Assembly (NCBI RefSeq): GCF_030657335.1 | Contig: NZ_CP131039.1 | Location: 992,001 to 1,056,000, forward strand | Direction: 5' to 3' | Length of the DNA: 64,000 nucleotides | Source of the DNA: Croceibacterium aestuarii | Lineage (GTDB): Bacteria > Pseudomonadota > Alphaproteobacteria > Sphingomonadales > Sphingomonadaceae | Part shown: positions 60,151 to 64,000 of the stretch, in pieces | Layout of the letters: the number at the start of each line of letters is the position of its first letter | Position numbering within the stretch: the first letter of the stretch is position 1 | The notes under the pieces: model-generated | Databases searched by the model: none | Told to the model about the DNA's origin: nothing | What the model saw: the letters and a program-made list of their open reading frames with translations, nothing else | Translations under genes and position numbers: made by a program

Positions 60151-60352
60151 CGGATGGGGGCAGTTGGCCAGTCGGTGCGTTTGCCAAGCAGCGGCTCCGG
60201 CGATGTCGGTCCGCCGTCATGCTTGCACAGGCTGGCGAACCCCCTTTCCGATCGACCCAAAAGCGCCCCCGCTGGTCGGCTCGGCCATTACCTTGATCGC
60301 CTGAGGGCCCTAGACGGATGCGGCACAGGGGTGTGTGAAGGACGGACATACC

Positions 60353-60865
60353 TTGAATACCAACGCCGCAATATTCGAGCGCGGTCTTGCCGCCGCCGAA
60401 CCCGGTCCCATCGATCCCGTGGGCCTGCAGTTCATGCGGGCGAGCGGACTTGCCCAGGCCCGGCTGCAACTGGCCATCCTCTCCGGCAATCGCCAGCGCG
60501 CGCTGTGCGAAATCGACCGCTTGGTGGAAATCGACCGCAAGCTCGAAACCATCCTGGTGCAGGGTCTTTCGGCCTGCGCCGAGATCTCCGGCGAGGCGAT
60601 GGAGACTCATCTCGCGCGGCAGAAGAGGGCCATAGCCACCGAGAAACTGGCGCTCGGCGCGGCGATCGAGTTCCCGCGTCTTGCCGCTTCGCGAGACACG
60701 GGCGACGCTGCGGACGAACTCCTGCTCGGCGAAGAGCAGGGAGTCACCGTCGTAGAAGACACGCGATTTGCGCGGCGGCTTGGACTTGCCGCATTCTGGA
60801 TCCTTGCGCTCGCCGTTGCCGGAGCCTTGCTGGCAGTGGCGGTGCCGATACTCGCCGCGGGCTAG
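60353..60865 (+). CDS. Hypothetical protein with C-terminal membrane anchor
   Basis: 170 residues from TTG 60353; AAGGACGG stands seven bases before it, whereas GTG 60335 has weaker spacing. A long helical part with ALCEIDRLVEIDRKLETILVQ and ETHLARQKRAIATEKLALGAAIEF is followed by a charged linker and one membrane span (LGLAAFWILALAVAGALLAVAVPILA). I do not recognise a family. Tail-anchored with the bulk in the cytoplasm is the simplest topology. It converges with the alpha/beta hydrolase. Confidence 0.6.
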   Translation: MNTNAAIFERGLAAAEPGPIDPVGLQFMRASGLAQARLQLAILSGNRQRALCEIDRLVEIDRKLETILVQGLSACAEISGEAMETHLARQKRAIATEKLALGAAIEFPRLAASRDTGDAADELLLGEEQGVTVVEDTRFARRLGLAAFWILALAVAGALLAVAVPILAAG

Positions 60866-60868
60866 GGC

Positions 60869-61549
60869 CTATCCGGCAAGTCCGAGCAGAACTTTCACCG
60901 TCAGGTCGGGATCGTTCTGCATCACGAAATGGTCAGTGGCTGTTTCGTGATAGTCCCAGCCTTCGGCCTTCGCCTTTTCCGCAAAGCGCGTGAACGGGGT
61001 CGGCTGATAGCCGGTGGCGAAGATGTAGCTCTTTTTCGCAATCGCCTGCTCGTCACCCGAATAGGGGATTGCCTCGAGCAGGGTCAGCAGCGGGTGGTAG
61101 CCGACCACGCCGGGCACGACCGAGAAGTCGATCGCTCCGATCGGATCGACGAAGCCCGGCTTGTGGCGCTGCGTGTCGATGTACCAGTTGTGCTCGAATT
61201 CGCCGGTGATGTCCCACAGCGACTGGTCGCTCTCGGGCAGGAAGGCGTCGATGTAGCAGATCGCATCGATCCGCTTACCGAGGCGGCTGGCGACGGCGGT
61301 GATCACCATTCCGCCGTAAGAATGCCCAGCGAGGATGAAGCGCTCGAATCCCGCCTGTTCGATCTGTTGCACGACCGTGTCCACATGATCGCTGAGCGTA
61401 ATCCCGGGATGCAGTTCGTCCTGGCGCGTGCCGAGTCCCGTCAGCGTGGCAACGAGCACTTCGTGGCCTTTGGCTTCGAGCCGCCCGGGCACTTCGCCAT
61501 AAGTCTGACCGCCGCCCCAGGCCCCGTGGACCAGCACGTATTTCGCCAT
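60869..61549 (-). CDS. Alpha/beta hydrolase (esterase, EstB/MenH-like)
   Basis: 226-residue cytosolic hydrolase: YVLVHGAWGGGQTYGEV as oxyanion loop (HGAW), nucleophile Ser in LAGHSYGGMVIT, an acid near YIDAFLPE and a His in ETATDHFVMQNDPDLT near the end. It resembles salicylate- or methyl-ester-cleaving hydrolases. Start ATG 61549 is preceded by GGAGAGAG. A terminator-like hairpin separates it from the O-demethylase gene, so it probably has its own promoter. Confidence 0.85.
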   Translation of the reverse strand: MAKYVLVHGAWGGGQTYGEVPGRLEAKGHEVLVATLTGLGTRQDELHPGITLSDHVDTVVQQIEQAGFERFILAGHSYGGMVITAVASRLGKRIDAICYIDAFLPESDQSLWDITGEFEHNWYIDTQRHKPGFVDPIGAIDFSVVPGVVGYHPLLTLLEAIPYSGDEQAIAKKSYIFATGYQPTPFTRFAEKAKAEGWDYHETATDHFVMQNDPDLTVKVLLGLAG

Positions 61550-61571
61550 TCGCTCTCTCCCACCAAATTGA

Positions 61572-61606
61572 GAAGGCCCGCGAAGCCTGGAGCTTCGCGG
61601 GCCTTC
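61572..61606 (-). terminator. Rho-independent terminator after the O-demethylase gene
   Basis: Perfect 15-bp stem GAAGGCCCGCGAAGC / GCTTCGCGGGCCTTC around a 5-base loop, 25 bases after the demethylase stop on the minus strand. A short T-rich run (TCAATTTGG) follows. Confidence 0.75.
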
Positions 61607-61631
61607 GATCATGCCATCAGGCCATGCGCGC

Positions 61632-63122
<1,491 letters not shown>

Positions 63123-63156
63123 CTAAAGGGCAGCGATTCCGGAGAGGAAGAAAGCG

Positions 63157-63558
63157 ATGAACGTCGAAGCGCTCGACCACGTCAACATCATCACCGACAG
63201 GCTCGATGAAACGGCCGAATTCTACGGCAATTTGCTCGGCCTGGTGCGCAAAGATGCCCCGCCGCCGCTGACGCCGCAGACCGCCACCTGGATGTTCGAC
63301 GAGCAGGATCGGGCGATCATCCACATCAACTCGCTCGATTGCACTCGCACCTACGACCGCGAGGTGACGCCCGGCGAGCTTACCGGTGCGCTTCATCACG
63401 TCGCGCTCAAATGCAAGGGCTACGAAGAGGTCAAGGCCCGGCTCGACGCAATGGAGGCCGATTACCAGGAGAACCTGGTCAGCGCGATCAACCTGCGGCA
63501 GATCTTCACGCCCGACCCTAACAACGTGCTGCTCGAACTCAACTTCTTCGCCGACTGA
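63157..63558 (+). CDS. VOC-family (glyoxalase/ring-cleavage-type) protein
   Basis: 133-residue vicinal-oxygen-chelate fold: LDHVNIITDRLDETAEFYGNLLGLV (first His ligand His8) and a second half with LHHVALKCKGYEEVKARLD and VLLELNFFAD (closing Glu). These provide the metal-binding His/Glu set of a single-domain dimeric enzyme. It may isomerise, hydrolyse or open a ring intermediate; extradiol dioxygenation is possible but this short type is not typical. Its location next to a ligM-like gene suggests a role in methoxyaromatic breakdown (inference). Starts behind GGAGAGGAAG. Confidence 0.8.
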   Translation: MNVEALDHVNIITDRLDETAEFYGNLLGLVRKDAPPPLTPQTATWMFDEQDRAIIHINSLDCTRTYDREVTPGELTGALHHVALKCKGYEEVKARLDAMEADYQENLVSAINLRQIFTPDPNNVLLELNFFAD

Positions 63559-63582
63559 GTTTCGCTGCCGGTCGGCGTCGCC

Positions 63583-63999
63583 TCAGTCCCGGAACAGCAG
63601 CGGGGCGAACTCGCGCAAGCTTCGGCGCCACGACAGGAACTCGTGGGCGGTGTTCGGCGAGACGTAGAACACGCTGTTGAAGCCCGAGGCCTTGAGCGCT
63701 TCGTGGTTGGCGACCGGGTCGAACGACGGTGCTCCGGGCGGTGCGACGGCGCGCCGATCCAGCTCCCTGCTGCCGTAGCTGACGAACGCAAGCTTCACCT
63801 CGTCGCGAAAGCCGGGCGCATTGGCCACGTCTTCGGGCGAGAAACTGCCCCCGCTGAAGAGACCGACGTAGCCGAACTTGTCCGGGTTGGCGGTGGTGAT
63901 CGTCTTGGTCTCCATGCCGCCCATCGACAGGCCGGCCATGGCGCGATGGTCGCTGTCGGCGAGCGTGCGGAAATGGCTGTCGACATAGGGAATCAGCTC
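63583..63999 (-). CDS. Esterase (PF00756-like), C-terminal part (5' end outside window)
   Basis: Open frame from the right edge to a stop at 63583, 138 residues. HRAMAGLSMGGMETKTIT is the nucleophile elbow (Ser in GLSMGG), VYVSPNTAHEFLSWRRSL carries the catalytic His, and an Asp lies between. This matches esterase D/xylanase-Z-type feruloyl or acetyl esterases. The N-terminus and any signal peptide lie beyond the window. Ferulate-type ester cleavage upstream of O-demethylation would be consistent with the neighbouring genes, but is only a guess. Confidence 0.75.
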   Translation of the reverse strand, partial: ELIPYVDSHFRTLADSDHRAMAGLSMGGMETKTITTANPDKFGYVGLFSGGSFSPEDVANAPGFRDEVKLAFVSYGSRELDRRAVAPPGAPSFDPVANHEALKASGFNSVFYVSPNTAHEFLSWRRSLREFAPLLFRD

Positions 64000-64000
64000 G

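Noticed and set aside
60049-60993. 314-codon plus-strand frame
   Set aside because: Shadow frame of the hypothetical at 60353; only its first residues carry the GST remnant.

Overview
The window reads as chromosomal DNA of a high-GC alphaproteobacterium, most likely Sphingomonadales (Erythrobacteraceae or Sphingomonadaceae). The grounds are the rpoB N-terminus, GapR and DUF1244 proteins, divergent ubiG/lysC, yebC-ruvC, a LigM-type tetrahydrofolate-dependent O-demethylase, LigF-like glutathione S-transferases and a ZnuD-like TonB receptor. I see no rRNA, tRNA, CRISPR array, insertion sequence or phage gene. Nothing here was searched against a database, so family calls rest on motifs and remembered family features.

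Region by region. 1-7.0 kb: the end of an SDR, a DUF2946-ZnuD-like metal-uptake pair with a Zur-box-like site, dcd, a small membrane protein and putA. 7.1-23.3 kb: an MBL-fold hydrolase divergent from a co-directional run of fifteen genes. These are two DUF3604 lipoproteins, a PpiC-type isomerase, a HupE/UreJ protein, a ThDP enzyme, a flavin monooxygenase, an alpha/beta hydrolase, two DUF6152 proteins flanked by two paralogous secreted proteins, two LigF-like GSTs and an MFS carrier. A 22-bp inverted repeat lies in the divergent gap. This is the best candidate for an undescribed system. 23.4-24.4 kb: a three-gene operon (43-residue exported peptide, DUF2975, XRE regulator) behind a promoter full of repeats. 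24.7-33.3 kb: rpoB-rpoC without rplJL.

33.4-51 kb is mostly housekeeping: an S41-like protease with a palindrome over its start codon, an OYE-family reductase, a lipoprotein, gltX, pyk, DUF1244, gapR, a stress SDR, YbjQ, a HWE/HisKA_2 kinase, a CPBP protease, the tightly overlapped yebC-DUF3147-ruvC-ABM-arsC operon, an AmpG-like carrier, a GMC oxidoreductase-YqeY-ubiG operon, lysC and a lipoprotein. 51.4-52.8 kb: an L,D-transpeptidase.

52.8-64 kb is an aromatic-catabolism neighbourhood. It holds a SnoaL-like gene with a damaged start and a two-subunit hydroquinone 1,2-dioxygenase whose iron ligands match in both identity and spacing. After these come an exported protein with two CxxC domains, an aldehyde dehydrogenase suited to 4-hydroxymuconic semialdehyde, a sulfatase-fold membrane enzyme, a nitronate monooxygenase, a frameshifted GST remnant, an alpha/beta hydrolase, LigM and a VOC protein diverging from a perfect palindrome, and a partial esterase. 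Together they suggest O-demethylation and ring cleavage of methoxylated or hydroxylated aromatics, with glutathione- and flavin-linked steps encoded in the 13.7-23.3 kb block.
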